From Lederbergia galactosidilytica (lineage in GTDB: Bacteria > Bacillota > Bacilli > Bacillales > Bacillaceae_C): a stretch of 64,000 bases of DNA. The notes beneath the pieces were generated by a model. It had not been told where the DNA came from, made no database searches, and saw nothing but the letters and a program-made list of their open reading frames with translations. Made by a program: the position numbers and the translations under genes. The stretch is from the NCBI RefSeq assembly GCF_017873565.1, contig NZ_JAGGKH010000008.1, positions 1 through 64,000 of the forward strand. Reading direction: 5' to 3'. Shown here one piece after another: positions 28,775-37,995 of this stretch (the first letter of the stretch is position 1; each line of letters opens with the position of its first letter).

Positions 28775-28808
28775 TAAATGTTGCATGTATTTTCATTAAA
28801 TGTTGCAT
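28775..28808. promoter_or_regulatory. Paired direct repeats, candidate DeoR-family operator
   Basis: TAAATGTTGCAT occurs exactly at 28775-28786 and 28797-28808, 22 bp apart (two helical turns), between the divergent phn operon and the deoR-type gene. Spacing and place suit binding by the adjacent regulator. Confidence 0.55.
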
Positions 28809-28946
28809 AATTCATTAGTGTTTTTAGCATTATTTTTATACAGTTATACATATTTTTTCTGTAAATGCTGTTGAAAGTAGGGTAGGTCACCAGTAAACTA
28901 AATATATAGAGTATTTATAAAATAGAATGATAAATGGGTGAATAGT

Positions 28947-29711
28947 ATGCTTCCTCTCGAAAGACAGAAGAAAATCATTGAGTTGTTAAAGTTTAAAAAG
29001 GTAATGAAGATCAAGGAGTTGTTGACAGAACTAGACATTTCCATTGATACACTGCGAAGGGATTTAAACATACTAACAAAACAAGGAAAAATTGAAAAAA
29101 TATATGGTGGAGTAAAATTAGCTGAGTCTCCCTTAGCCGAATCCTCTATGGATAAGCGACTCATTAGCCATATTGAGGAAAAGAATAGTATTGCTCAAAC
29201 ATGTAGTGAATATATTCAGGATGGGGATTGTATTTATTTGGATAGTGGTTCAACTACTTTACAAATTGCTAAATATATTAAAAATAAACGGAAACTTACG
29301 GTCATCACAAATTCAGTTCCGGTTGTACTGGAACTGATGAACAGTAATCTCGATTTGATTATGATAGGTGGGAAGGTAAGAAAAGAGGAACAATCTGTTG
29401 TTACATATGACTACTTATTTAACTTCAATCAATTAAACATCCAAAAGGCCTTTATATGTGCAAGTGGCATTACCTTCGAAAAGGGGATTTCCGATTATCA
29501 TATTGAAGAAGCCATCACACGCAAAAATATCATTTCGTTATCTAGTGAAATCTATGTGGCGGCGGATAGCACAAAGTTCGGGAAGGATGTCACGGTCGGC
29601 ATTACACCACTCGAAAAAGTAGATTATATTGTGACCGATCAACACATACATGAAACATTTATCACTGCTTTTAAGGATACCAGCACAAAACTTATCATTG
29701 CTAACTCATAG
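28947..29711 (+). CDS. DeoR family transcriptional regulator, divergent from the phn operon
   Basis: A 254-residue DeoR/GlpR-type protein. The N-terminal winged helix (ERQKKIIELLKFKK...SIDTLRRDLNIL, about 3-55) is followed by the DeoRC sensor domain with DGDCIYLDSGSTT (about 92), ITNS (about 120) and the VAADSTKFGK motif near 210. Such regulators usually sense a phosphorylated metabolite. Divergent position next to the importer and phnWX suggests control by a phosphonate intermediate (inference). The ATG at 28947 follows a weak GGGTG; a GTG at 28938 is possible. Confidence 0.88.
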   Translation: MLPLERQKKIIELLKFKKVMKIKELLTELDISIDTLRRDLNILTKQGKIEKIYGGVKLAESPLAESSMDKRLISHIEEKNSIAQTCSEYIQDGDCIYLDSGSTTLQIAKYIKNKRKLTVITNSVPVVLELMNSNLDLIMIGGKVRKEEQSVVTYDYLFNFNQLNIQKAFICASGITFEKGISDYHIEEAITRKNIISLSSEIYVAADSTKFGKDVTVGITPLEKVDYIVTDQHIHETFITAFKDTSTKLIIANS

Positions 29712-29887
29712 GTGCGCTACAGTAGCGGACCTTTAATTCAAGTTTGGAAACGGCTCGTTTCTATATTATATAAGCAAAGGACTTGATAAAGCCGTCGAGC
29801 ATTTCGATGTTTTTTCCCGCGCATTATTGTTACGATAGTTAGGGATAAGGGGCTATGCCCAACTTCAACAGGAAAGGAAATTGAACA

Positions 29888-30889
29888 ATGTCAAACATAC
29901 AAATTCCAGTTTCCGTTTTAAATCTTGTGCCGATTAGACAAGACCAAGGGCCAAAGGAAGCAATTGATTCCATGGTGGATCTGGCTCAGGCTACGGAAGA
30001 AATGGGTTATACACGCTATTGGATTGCAGAGCACCATAATACATCGACATTAGTCAGTTCTGCGACATCCATTTTAATCAAACATACATTAGAACATACG
30101 GAGAAAATTCGCGTAGGCTCCGGTGGAGTGATGCTACCAAACCATGCTCCATTAGTTGTGGCTGAGCAATTTGGAACAATGGAGACCATTTACCCTGGTC
30201 GTTTGGATTTAGGTCTTGGTCGTGCTCCCGGGACAGACATGTTAACAGCAAATGCATTAAGACGTTCAAAAAGTGACACCGTCTATACTTTCCCTGACGA
30301 TGTAAAATCTTTACTCACTTATTTTGGCCCAGAAGAAAAGCAAGGCGCTGTGAAGGCTTTTCCTGGTATAGGAACAAATATACCAATTTATATTCTAGGT
30401 TCTTCTCCAGATTCTGCTCATTTAGCGGCAAGATTGGGATTGCCTTATGTCTTTGCTTCTCATTTTGCACCAAGATGGATGGCCGATGCGATTGAAATTT
30501 ATCGAAGCGAATTCCGGCCTTCAGAGTATTTAGCCAAACCTTATATGATTGTCTGTCTAAATGTGATTGCCGCTGAAACGAACGAAGAGGCCGAACGTGA
30601 GTCCACTACGATGCAGCAATTCTTTCTAAATGTTGTAAGAGGCTCATCCATGAAACTTAGCCCTCCCGTTAACAACATGGACACACTTTGGAATGAGCAT
30701 GAAAAGGCGATTGCCTCCAATATGAGCAGCTTCACATTTATGGGGGATAAAGAAACCGTCCGAGCACAATTCAAACAATTTCAAGATCAATACAATGTGG
30801 ATGAAATCATGGCTGTATCCTATATATTTGATCCAGACAAACAAAAACGCTCCTATGAAATTTTAAAAGAAATTGTGGATGAGGGGTAA
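29888..30889 (+). CDS. LLM class flavin-dependent oxidoreductase (luciferase-like)
   Basis: A 333-residue TIM-barrel protein of the bacterial luciferase-like family in the MsnO8/YwcH-type subgroup. It opens with IPVSVLNLVPIRQDQGPKEAI, and shows YWIAEHHNTSTLVSSATSILI near residue 40, VGSGGVMLPNHAPLVVAEQFGT near 97 and GLGRAPGTD near 128. It uses reduced flavin as a substrate. Natural substrates of this subgroup are unknown. AGGAAA precedes the ATG. It is monocistronic and followed by a long R1 repeat. Confidence 0.9.
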   Translation: MSNIQIPVSVLNLVPIRQDQGPKEAIDSMVDLAQATEEMGYTRYWIAEHHNTSTLVSSATSILIKHTLEHTEKIRVGSGGVMLPNHAPLVVAEQFGTMETIYPGRLDLGLGRAPGTDMLTANALRRSKSDTVYTFPDDVKSLLTYFGPEEKQGAVKAFPGIGTNIPIYILGSSPDSAHLAARLGLPYVFASHFAPRWMADAIEIYRSEFRPSEYLAKPYMIVCLNVIAAETNEEAERESTTMQQFFLNVVRGSSMKLSPPVNNMDTLWNEHEKAIASNMSSFTFMGDKETVRAQFKQFQDQYNVDEIMAVSYIFDPDKQKRSYEILKEIVDEG

Positions 30890-30902
30890 ATGTTTATAAA
30901 AG

Positions 30903-31219
30903 GGCGCTGGGATATAACTAAAATGCTAAGCCTTAAAAGAGGACAATGCATTACCTTAGCGAAGGAAATCTACGTAAACTCCTACAGGAAGTAAGAGTTC
31001 GGCAAGACCCCAGAAGGCTAAGTTCGCGCCGTCCTGGCGGCAGGCTCAAAGCGCAACTTCCTGTTGCTTCACCTACACTCGTACTTCCTTGTACGTCGTA
31101 ACGCCTGCATGCCCCACATCCTGTAGGCCTTCGGAAAGCAAAGTATATTTCCGAAACGGGTTATTTTCACGCTAGTAGTTCGGACTTTTCTTAAGTGAAA
31201 ACACTTTTGTCCCAACCTC
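30903..31219 (+). repeat. MITE-like repeat R1, long copy
   Basis: About 317 bp, same orientation and order as 18043-18335: CGCTGGGATATAACTAAAATGCTAAG-type left end (altered first bases), shared GC-rich core and a right end TTTTGTCCCAACCTC. It carries an extra segment (about 31050-31100, ACTTCCTGTTGCTTCACC...GTACGTCGTA) absent from the other long copy. It begins 14 bases after the oxidoreductase stop and may act as its terminator. Confidence 0.88.
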
Positions 31220-31354
31220 TTTCCTTAGGCATTTAATAATCTCTAAAGTACATTAATAAATTAACGTGAAATTCTCCTGAAAAATATGCAAATATCCTAC
31301 ATGTCAAAACGCCCTTCAGTATCAGCGATGTTAAAGATTAATTATCTAGTTTAA

Positions 31355-31390
31355 AATGTAGCCAAAGTCAAAAATGTCTTTGGCTACATT
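31355..31390. terminator. Terminator-like hairpin behind the DUF4317 gene
   Basis: Perfect 13-bp arms AATGTAGCCAAAG (31355-31367) and CTTTGGCTACATT (31378-31390). It lies 54 bases past the stop of the minus-strand gene; T-tract weak. Confidence 0.65.
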
Positions 31391-31443
31391 CCGTTTTCAA
31401 AGTATAACTGGTTTATTCTAAAATAATATAGCTTACTACTTTT

Positions 31444-32607
31444 CTAATAACTCAAAGATGTTTCTGGGATAATTTTAAAGCCGTCAATGAAAGTGTCCTC
31501 ATCCACCTCAATTAAGAGGCAGCGTTTGCCGTTATAATTCACTTGTTTTACATATTTTATATCTTGAGGGCTAATGGCAATATTGGCGACCTTAGTCTGG
31601 ATTTTAATCGACTTCGATGCAAAACTTGGGATGACACTGCTTGCTTTCATTTCATATTTTTCATCATCGATAACTTTTTGAAAGGCCATTTCTACTTTAT
31701 CAGTATCAACGTCCTCCACACCGCTCACTTTTAAAACGCGTTCCACGTCCTTGTAATCCAGTTTAGGTGCTTCGTCTTCCTCCTCTTCATCGATAATCCG
31801 ATTAATTTCTTCATACACATTGGATAGTGTACTTGTATCAACTTCTTCTCCAACGACTTCTTTGACAATTTCCTCAAAAACAGCCTTATCGTCCTCAGCT
31901 GTCATGATCTCTTCGCCATTTAGAACATTTTCAATAAAATGATAATCAAGTTTCTTTCCAGCTGAATAAAGAATATGGTTCACATCAGCCGAGTTCTCAG
32001 TGAAGCACGGGAATAAAAATCCGGCTACAGGGGATTTTAGGTTGATAATAGAATCAACGGCGACACTTGCCTTAAACTCTTTTTCAATATAATCAAAAAC
32101 AAGAGATTTTTTCGGTTGATCTGTTTGATTCATACTGCAAAGAATAAACGGATGTAAATAGACCTCATCGCGATCGCTTATTTCCGCTTCATCATTACTT
32201 TTCTTCGTCGGTTTAAAATATTCTCCCCGAATAAAAGACACGACCATATCCTTTTCATATTCAACATCCTTAAACATCTTTTCCACAATCTGAAGCATGG
32301 ACTTTTCCCAATCCCCATCATCCATATTGAGTGCCTCATAGAGAATGACTTGGGTATGATCTTCTGCCTGCTCTTGAAACCTCACTTCGAACAGCTTTTG
32401 ATCCACCTTTCCAGTCAATACCTTCTTAAAATTTGCCATAAACAACTCCTGTTGCTCCCGCTCCAACATTGGAAATGGATTGCTCTCCTGATGATAAATC
32501 TCACTACTCTCTTTCCTTATATAAACATTGAAAATATCATGTATTTTTAACAGATCATTATCCAATTTGAACTGTTTCCGTATATCAGCTATATCCTTCT
32601 TATTCAT
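31444..32607 (-). CDS. DUF4317 family protein
   Basis: A 387-residue soluble protein that starts with the family hallmark MNKKDIADIRKQFKLDNDLLKI and continues with NVYIRKESSEIYHQE. It is rich in acidic residues, with an Asp/Glu run near residues 275-283. No membrane segment, signal peptide or catalytic motif can be named. Function of the family is unknown. AAGGAG precedes the ATG. It is preceded by R2 copy C, which lies between it and the Nudix gene. Confidence 0.88.
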   Translation of the reverse strand: MNKKDIADIRKQFKLDNDLLKIHDIFNVYIRKESSEIYHQESNPFPMLEREQQELFMANFKKVLTGKVDQKLFEVRFQEQAEDHTQVILYEALNMDDGDWEKSMLQIVEKMFKDVEYEKDMVVSFIRGEYFKPTKKSNDEAEISDRDEVYLHPFILCSMNQTDQPKKSLVFDYIEKEFKASVAVDSIINLKSPVAGFLFPCFTENSADVNHILYSAGKKLDYHFIENVLNGEEIMTAEDDKAVFEEIVKEVVGEEVDTSTLSNVYEEINRIIDEEEEDEAPKLDYKDVERVLKVSGVEDVDTDKVEMAFQKVIDDEKYEMKASSVIPSFASKSIKIQTKVANIAISPQDIKYVKQVNYNGKRCLLIEVDEDTFIDGFKIIPETSLSY

Positions 32608-32683
32608 TTGAAGTCCAACTCCTTAGCCACTTTGCTTATTTACAAAGCCGCAATCTTCTCTTCTTCTATTATAACATTTTATA

Positions 32684-32735
32684 GGGGCCTGTCCCCCACC
32701 ATGTTAATGCTTTAACACATTGGGGGACAGGCCCC
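32684..32735. repeat. Palindromic repeat R2, copy C
   Basis: GGGGCCTGTCCCCCA ... TGGGGGACAGGCCCC with the central GTTAATGCTTTAAC dyad: the most perfect copy in the window. It starts four bases past the Nudix stop and probably terminates that gene. Confidence 0.9.
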
Positions 32736-32739
32736 ATAT

Positions 32740-33234
32740 TCAAATTTTGACAAGGTCCTTCTGATTATCCAATTTAACTATCTCATATCTGACCATAATA
32801 TCTTCTTTATAAGTAAATTTGTACTCTAAGTCTATTTGTCCGTTTAGAATTTTAGCTAGATAGATGGGAATATTATCTACAATCCCTTTGTTATCGGGGT
32901 GCAAGATCCAATCAATCTCTTTCCATTCAAGAATTCCCTCTCTAGTGCTAAGTGGTGTTTGAGTTTCTACTCCTTCTGGTAAGTCAGCGAGAAATAAATA
33001 CATTCCCGAGTTTGCTTGGTCACTTTTCCACGTTACATTTCCAGCATGAATGACTGTATCTAGAGCAATCCCCGTTTCTTCCCATGCTTCCCTCAATATT
33101 CCTTCTATCGGAGTCTCATTTTCCTCGATTTTCCCGCCGACACCATTCCACAAGCCCATGTTTGGACTTTTTGTTCTGTTCAACAATAGTAGCTTACTTC
33201 CCTTTCTAATAAAGCAAAGCGTATATTTCAACAT
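32740..33234 (-). CDS. Nudix hydrolase, MutT-like
   Basis: A 164-residue Nudix protein. The Nudix box GX5EX7REUXEEXGU is complete (G-KIEENETPIEGILREAWEETG-I, about residues 33-55), so a metal-bound pyrophosphohydrolase is expected. Its N-terminus resembles 8-oxo-dGTP-type MutT proteins; the nucleotide substrate is unproven. The frame opens upstream at a TTG (33267) inside R2 copy D, but AAGGAG stands seven bases before the ATG at 33234, which is the start. It follows the exporter genes on the same strand and may be read from the same transcript. Confidence 0.9.
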   Translation of the reverse strand: MLKYTLCFIRKGSKLLLLNRTKSPNMGLWNGVGGKIEENETPIEGILREAWEETGIALDTVIHAGNVTWKSDQANSGMYLFLADLPEGVETQTPLSTREGILEWKEIDWILHPDNKGIVDNIPIYLAKILNGQIDLEYKFTYKEDIMVRYEIVKLDNQKDLVKI

Positions 33235-33251
33235 TGTCATTCTCCTTAAGT

Positions 33252-33304
33252 GGGGACTGACCCCCAACGTGTTAATACTTTAACGCGTGAGGGGACAGTC
33301 CCCG
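33252..33304. repeat. Palindromic repeat R2, copy D (overlaps the ABC gene end)
   Basis: GGGGACTGACCCCC ... GTTAATACTTTAAC ... GAGGGGACAGTCCCC. Bases 33272-33304 are also the last codons and the stop of the exporter gene, so the insertion rewrote its C-terminus to RGLSPHALKY. Confidence 0.88.
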
Positions 33305-35119
33305 ATTAAATTGGCTTTCATACATATCATAATAAAAACCTTTATTGTGCAGAAGCTCCTGATGTGTACCAGACTCAATGATTTTTCCTTGATGAATAAC
33401 GAGGATGCGGTCGGCGTTTTCGATCGTCTTTAGACGGTGGGCGATCACAAAGCTTGTTCTTCCTTCGGTTAGTCGATTAATTCCTTTTTGAATTTCGATT
33501 TCTGTATTAGTATCAATACTTGAGGTAGCTTCATCCAATATTAAAATATCGGAGTCGGCTAAGATCGCTCGTGCTATCGCCAGTAGTTGACGTTGTCCTT
33601 GACTTAAATTAGATCCTCCAGACGTAATTTTTGTATGATAGCCATTAGGTAAATGTTTAATAAAATGATGAGCAGAAGCCATTTTAGCAGCTGCAAATAC
33701 ATCTTCATCTGTCGCTTCCAAACGCCCATAGCGAATATTTTCCATAATCGATCCAGAAAATAAGAAAGTGTCTTGTAGTACAACTCCAACTCTTTTTCGC
33801 AAGGCACTTAAGGAATAATCACGAATGTCTTTTCCATCTACTTTTAATTGGCCTTCAGTCACATCATAAAACCGCATTAATAAATTAATAATCGTTGTCT
33901 TCCCAGATCCTGTCGGACCAACAAGCGCAATTTTTTCTCCTGCCTGTACTTGAAAATCAATATCTTTCAAAATCGGCTTCCCTGCATCATAATAAAAATG
34001 AACATGGGAGAATTCCACATTGCCTACGAATCTGTCGACATTTACGGCTTCCTCTCTATCTACTAAATCAGGTGTCTCATCCATCACCTCAAATACCCGC
34101 TCAGCGCCCGCGATTGCTGACTGGAATGTATTCAATAAATTTGAAAGTTGATTAATTGGACGAAAGAATTGGCGTGAGTAAGTCACAAAAGCAGCAATGA
34201 TTCCGACCGTAGCTAGCTCATTCACTGTCATCACCGCGCCGATCGCGATGACAAAACCAAGCCCTAAGTTATTAATAAAGTTATTGACTGGCCCGAGAAA
34301 GCCGGAAACCGTATCAGCTGCCATCGCCGAATGACGTAATCGCTCATTGACCTCTGAAAATTGCCGATCAATTTTTTCTTCCTTTCCAAAAAGTGTGATC
34401 ACTTCATTGCCTGAGATCGACTCTTCAATGAAACCATTTAATTCCCCCAAATCCGTTTGCCTTTTGATAAAATAACTACTACTATATGATATTAGTTTTT
34501 TCGTTGTAAAAATCATTAACGGAATAACGAGAAGTGTAACAATGGCGAGAACCCAATTCATAGAAAACATTGCGATCCCCACACCTGTCACCATTAACAC
34601 AGAAGAAAAAATTTGGATTACACTTTGACTTAATGCATTATTCAATTGGTCAATATCATTCGTAACTCGGCTCATCAGATCCCCGTGTTGACGTTTATCA
34701 AAGAAACTTAGAGATAATGTTTGAAACTTATCAAACAAGTCCTGACGCATTTTCCGAATTGTTTCCAATGAAACTCTTACCATCATAAAATTTTGAAGCC
34801 ACGTAAACACAGTTGTTGCCAAATAAATGATCGCAAGTATACTTGCGAATCGCAATGTACCACTGATATCTTTGGGAATAATATAATCATCAACAATCAC
34901 ACCAATCAAATATGGGGCAAGTAGTCCTAATAAAGTAGTAATAATAACAAAAATAATCGAAGCAATAAGGGCAACCTTTTGCCTTTCCATATAACGCCAA
35001 ATTCGCTTGATTGCTCCAATTGGATCCTTCGCTTTGACAACAGGACCACTAAATCCCCGAGGCCCCCGCGCCCTTCCCATTATATTTGATGCCGATTGTG
35101 AAGCAGTCGGTTTACTCAT
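33272..35119 (-). CDS. Heterodimeric ABC exporter, subunit with the canonical ATPase residues (YfiC-like)
   Basis: A 615-residue half-transporter: a cytoplasmic lead of about 40 residues rich in Gly/Arg, six membrane helices (about 45-330) and an ATPase domain. Walker A GPTGSGKTT, Walker B ILILDEATSSID and H-loop AHRLKT are canonical, but the signature is LSQGQ, not LSGGQ. It pairs with the next subunit to make one working and one degenerate ATP site, as in LmrCD, BmrCD or TmrAB multidrug exporters. Its ATG overlaps the partner's stop (ATGA). The last ten residues come from repeat R2 copy D. Confidence 0.93.
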   Translation of the reverse strand: MSKPTASQSASNIMGRARGPRGFSGPVVKAKDPIGAIKRIWRYMERQKVALIASIIFVIITTLLGLLAPYLIGVIVDDYIIPKDISGTLRFASILAIIYLATTVFTWLQNFMMVRVSLETIRKMRQDLFDKFQTLSLSFFDKRQHGDLMSRVTNDIDQLNNALSQSVIQIFSSVLMVTGVGIAMFSMNWVLAIVTLLVIPLMIFTTKKLISYSSSYFIKRQTDLGELNGFIEESISGNEVITLFGKEEKIDRQFSEVNERLRHSAMAADTVSGFLGPVNNFINNLGLGFVIAIGAVMTVNELATVGIIAAFVTYSRQFFRPINQLSNLLNTFQSAIAGAERVFEVMDETPDLVDREEAVNVDRFVGNVEFSHVHFYYDAGKPILKDIDFQVQAGEKIALVGPTGSGKTTIINLLMRFYDVTEGQLKVDGKDIRDYSLSALRKRVGVVLQDTFLFSGSIMENIRYGRLEATDEDVFAAAKMASAHHFIKHLPNGYHTKITSGGSNLSQGQRQLLAIARAILADSDILILDEATSSIDTNTEIEIQKGINRLTEGRTSFVIAHRLKTIENADRILVIHQGKIIESGTHQELLHNKGFYYDMYESQFNRGLSPHALKY

Positions 35120-36855
35120 ACAGATTTAACCTCCTCCCCAATTTGAGAATGATAGATATCACGATATACATCACTTTCCATTAATAATTTTTTATGTGGC
35201 CCACTTGCTTCAATCATTCCATCCTTCATAACTAGTATCTGATCTGCATCGATAATAGAGGAAATTTTAGAGGCAATAATGAATACCGTTCCCTCAGAAA
35301 AGTCCCTTGCTAATGCCTGCTGCACCGAAAACTCTGATAACGCGTCAATTGCTGAAGTTGAGTCATCCAGAACTAAAATCTTCGGCTTGCGAATAAACGC
35401 ACGAGCCATCGATAACCGTTGCTTTTGTCCTCCAGATAAATTGGTTGCACCCTGCATCAATCGATACTCATATTTCCCTTCTAACCGATCAACAAATTCG
35501 CTAGCAGCCGCCGATTGAGCCGCGATATCCATCTCTTCCTCAGTTGCATCCTCTTTTCCGAAACGGAAATTTTCTTCAATCGTGCCAGAAAACAACATTG
35601 CTTTTTGTGGTACAAACCCTATGGCTGAGCGGAGTGGCTCAAGTGATAAATCCTTCGCATTGATTCCATCAATCAAAATTTCACCTACATCAGGATCATA
35701 TAGACGGGGGATAAGCTTAACTAATGTCGATTTTCCACTACCAGTTGAACCAATAATCCCAATCGTATCCCCGGCCTTCGCAGTAAATGAAATATTTTTT
35801 AATACATACTCGCCGTTTTTACTATAACTAAAGTATACATCACAAAATTCTATCTCTCCCTGGATCTCATGGTGGTTAATTAGATCCGTTCCTTCCGTAA
35901 TATCAATATTTGTCTCCAGCACACGAACAATCCGTTCCGCCGAAGGGAAAGAACGAGCAATCTGCATTAACACATGACTACTGCTCATTAAGCCGTTCAT
36001 CATAATGTTTAGGTAATTGATAAAGGCTAAAATAACTCCCACTTGCAGAGTGCCCTCATTGATTTTGATCACCCCAAACCAAAGACCTGCCACAATCCCC
36101 ATATTGACAACAAACATCATAATCGGCATTAATGTAAGAATAAGCTGCTCAGCCGTCATATTGCGCTTAGTTAGTAAATCGTTCACAGTCTTAAAATGGC
36201 CCTTCTCATACTCATGGCGATCAAATGCCTTAATCACCCTGATGCCTGCAAGCATTTCTTGAAGTTTAGTATTTACTTGGTCCATCGCCTGTTGAACCTT
36301 CGTAAAAAGCTTTCCGGATTTAACCGAGAAAAAGTAGATAAAGGCAATCAAAATTGGAATGGAGACTAACAAGATCGGGAATAGTTCTCGAGCTGTGAAC
36401 CAGACAATGACAACCGACCCGACAAAGAGTAAAGGTCCCCTAACAAAAATACGTAATGTCATAATAACTGCCTGTTGTAAGGTTGAAATATCATTTGTCA
36501 GAATGGTTATTAGTTTCCCTGTTCCAAATTTATCGATATTTTGATTTGAAAATCGCTCAGTCTTCTTAAACACCGTTCGCCGAATATCGGTTGAAAAATG
36601 AACAGCTGCTTTTGCGGCATAAACGGAACTTCCCGCTCCTCCGATTAAACCAATCAAAGCACTTAATAACGTAATAAGACCCAACTTAATCACATAACTA
36701 TTATCTTGATTGGCAATTCCTACATCAATCATCTTCTGCATAAATGTCGGTTGCAAAAGATCCATCGCAACTTCTATACACATTAGAAACGGGCCTAAAA
36801 TTGCAAAGGCGGTATATGGTTTCATAAATCTTAATAACTTTTTTATCGAAATCAT
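35116..36855 (-). CDS. Heterodimeric ABC exporter, subunit with the degenerate ATPase site (YfiB-like)
   Basis: A 579-residue half-transporter, the upstream gene of the pair. It has six membrane helices (about 15-300) and an ATPase domain with Walker A GSTGSGKST and a canonical signature LSGGQKQR, but Walker B ends in LVLDDSTSAID (catalytic Glu replaced by Asp) and the H-loop reads ASKISS (His lost). This is the usual degenerate half of a heterodimeric multidrug-type exporter; its LSGGQ completes the active site of the partner. Exported substrates are likely drugs, lipids or peptides, unproven here. A PadR gene lies upstream on the same strand. Confidence 0.93.
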   Translation of the reverse strand: MISIKKLLRFMKPYTAFAILGPFLMCIEVAMDLLQPTFMQKMIDVGIANQDNSYVIKLGLITLLSALIGLIGGAGSSVYAAKAAVHFSTDIRRTVFKKTERFSNQNIDKFGTGKLITILTNDISTLQQAVIMTLRIFVRGPLLFVGSVVIVWFTARELFPILLVSIPILIAFIYFFSVKSGKLFTKVQQAMDQVNTKLQEMLAGIRVIKAFDRHEYEKGHFKTVNDLLTKRNMTAEQLILTLMPIMMFVVNMGIVAGLWFGVIKINEGTLQVGVILAFINYLNIMMNGLMSSSHVLMQIARSFPSAERIVRVLETNIDITEGTDLINHHEIQGEIEFCDVYFSYSKNGEYVLKNISFTAKAGDTIGIIGSTGSGKSTLVKLIPRLYDPDVGEILIDGINAKDLSLEPLRSAIGFVPQKAMLFSGTIEENFRFGKEDATEEEMDIAAQSAAASEFVDRLEGKYEYRLMQGATNLSGGQKQRLSMARAFIRKPKILVLDDSTSAIDALSEFSVQQALARDFSEGTVFIIASKISSIIDADQILVMKDGMIEASGPHKKLLMESDVYRDIYHSQIGEEVKSV

Positions 36856-37207
36856 GAAGTGTCCCCTTACATATTTTTCTGTTTTAGTGCGGGTTCAAAA
36901 AGAAGGATAAAAAGGACAAGTTAGCTAAAATGCTGACGTCAATCGCAAATGCCCGACACTAGTCATCCTGTACGTCGAAAATTCGAAACGGACTTGCGCG
37001 TGTTGTGCTGACTTCTACGTTGCCTTAGGACGTGGAAGAGCACAAAGAAAGCTTCCCGACCTTATATCGTACGAGGGAAGAGTGCTTTTCTCTTCTAAAA
37101 AGTGAGGAAGCAAGCTAACGTGCTTACATGGGAAGTGATGGCTTCGACGTTTGACAAAGGATGTGTCGGCACTTAGTTAAAGTTCCTTTATACCGTTATA
37201 TCGTGTG
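36856..37207. other. Gene-free GC-richer block between padR and the exporter genes
   Basis: No supported reading frame in 352 bp. It is richer in GC than its surroundings and has a GTGCGGGTTCAAAAAG edge (about 36889). It contains GAGGAAGCAAGC and a GCTTCCC...GGGAAG dyad (about 37050-37082). It looks like an intergenic repeat or structured leader and occurs once in this window. It lies in the 5' region of the exporter operon, so it could affect its expression. Confidence 0.5.
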
Positions 37208-37684
37208 TCATTTTTGCCGGAACTTTTGATCATCCTCTTTTAAACGCTTGGTCATTTCATCGATAAGGGCAATTAACTCTACTGCACCTTCTGGATTTCC
37301 ACGTGTTTGTTTCATCGCTTTTCGAAGTTCTTTTTCCCATTCCTTCACAGCCGCCCTAAGTTGCATAGACTCCTTGGAATTCCTCCAAATCATCCGCTCC
37401 TTCCATTCAACCCAGAAATCGCCTTCCTCATGGATCGCCATCTCCTCTAACCGCTTTCGGCCACTCTCATTGATGGAATAAACCTTTTTATCCAAAGCTG
37501 TATCCAATTCAATGAAATTCTGATCCATTAATTCCTGAAGGGCAGGATAAACCGTTCCCGCACTTGCCGAATAAGCACCGCCAGAGCGTTCTTCCAACTC
37601 CTTCATAATCTGATAGCCATGCATTGCCTCTTCTGCCAACAAATGCAAAATAGCCAAAGGAATAAACCCTCTCCGTTTCCTCAT
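37208..37684 (-). CDS. PadR family transcriptional regulator
   Basis: A 158-residue PadR protein. The winged helix (LAILHLLAEEAMHGYQIMKELEERSGGAYSASAGTVYPALQELMDQNF, about residues 10-58) shows the family's HGYQI and GTVYPALQ motifs; a C-terminal coiled-coil dimer helix pair (about 95-158) follows. PadR proteins of the LmrR type repress multidrug exporter genes and are released by drugs. It lies just upstream of the exporter pair on the same strand and probably controls both. GGAGGG precedes the ATG, and a perfect palindrome lies in its promoter. Confidence 0.92.
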   Translation of the reverse strand: MRKRRGFIPLAILHLLAEEAMHGYQIMKELEERSGGAYSASAGTVYPALQELMDQNFIELDTALDKKVYSINESGRKRLEEMAIHEEGDFWVEWKERMIWRNSKESMQLRAAVKEWEKELRKAMKQTRGNPEGAVELIALIDEMTKRLKEDDQKFRQK

Positions 37685-37718
37685 TTTAGCCCTCCTTCAT
37701 TATTATATCGATAATTAT

Positions 37719-37734
37719 AAACGATATATCGTTT
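37719..37734. promoter_or_regulatory. PadR operator candidate
   Basis: Perfect 16-bp palindrome AAACGATATATCGTTT, 35 bases upstream of the padR start, with a related half site TATATCGAT at 37704-37712. It suits autorepression by the adjacent PadR. Confidence 0.6.
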
Positions 37735-37995
37735 TATCTCAATCGTTATACCTAACTTTTATTCCATATGATGCATAGAAGACTTGTCTCATTTAAGACA
37801 AATCTTTTTTACAACAATCTATGAGCTTTTTGAATTAGATAAATACTACATTACAGAATTGCAGGAAATACAATTATCTAAAAATTTCGCCGTAATATAT
37901 TGTATTTTATAATAAAAGATAGTATTATAGACTTCACTAATATATTGCATATAGCTAGAAACAAAAAAGTCTAGTCAGCTATGGAGGGGACAGCT

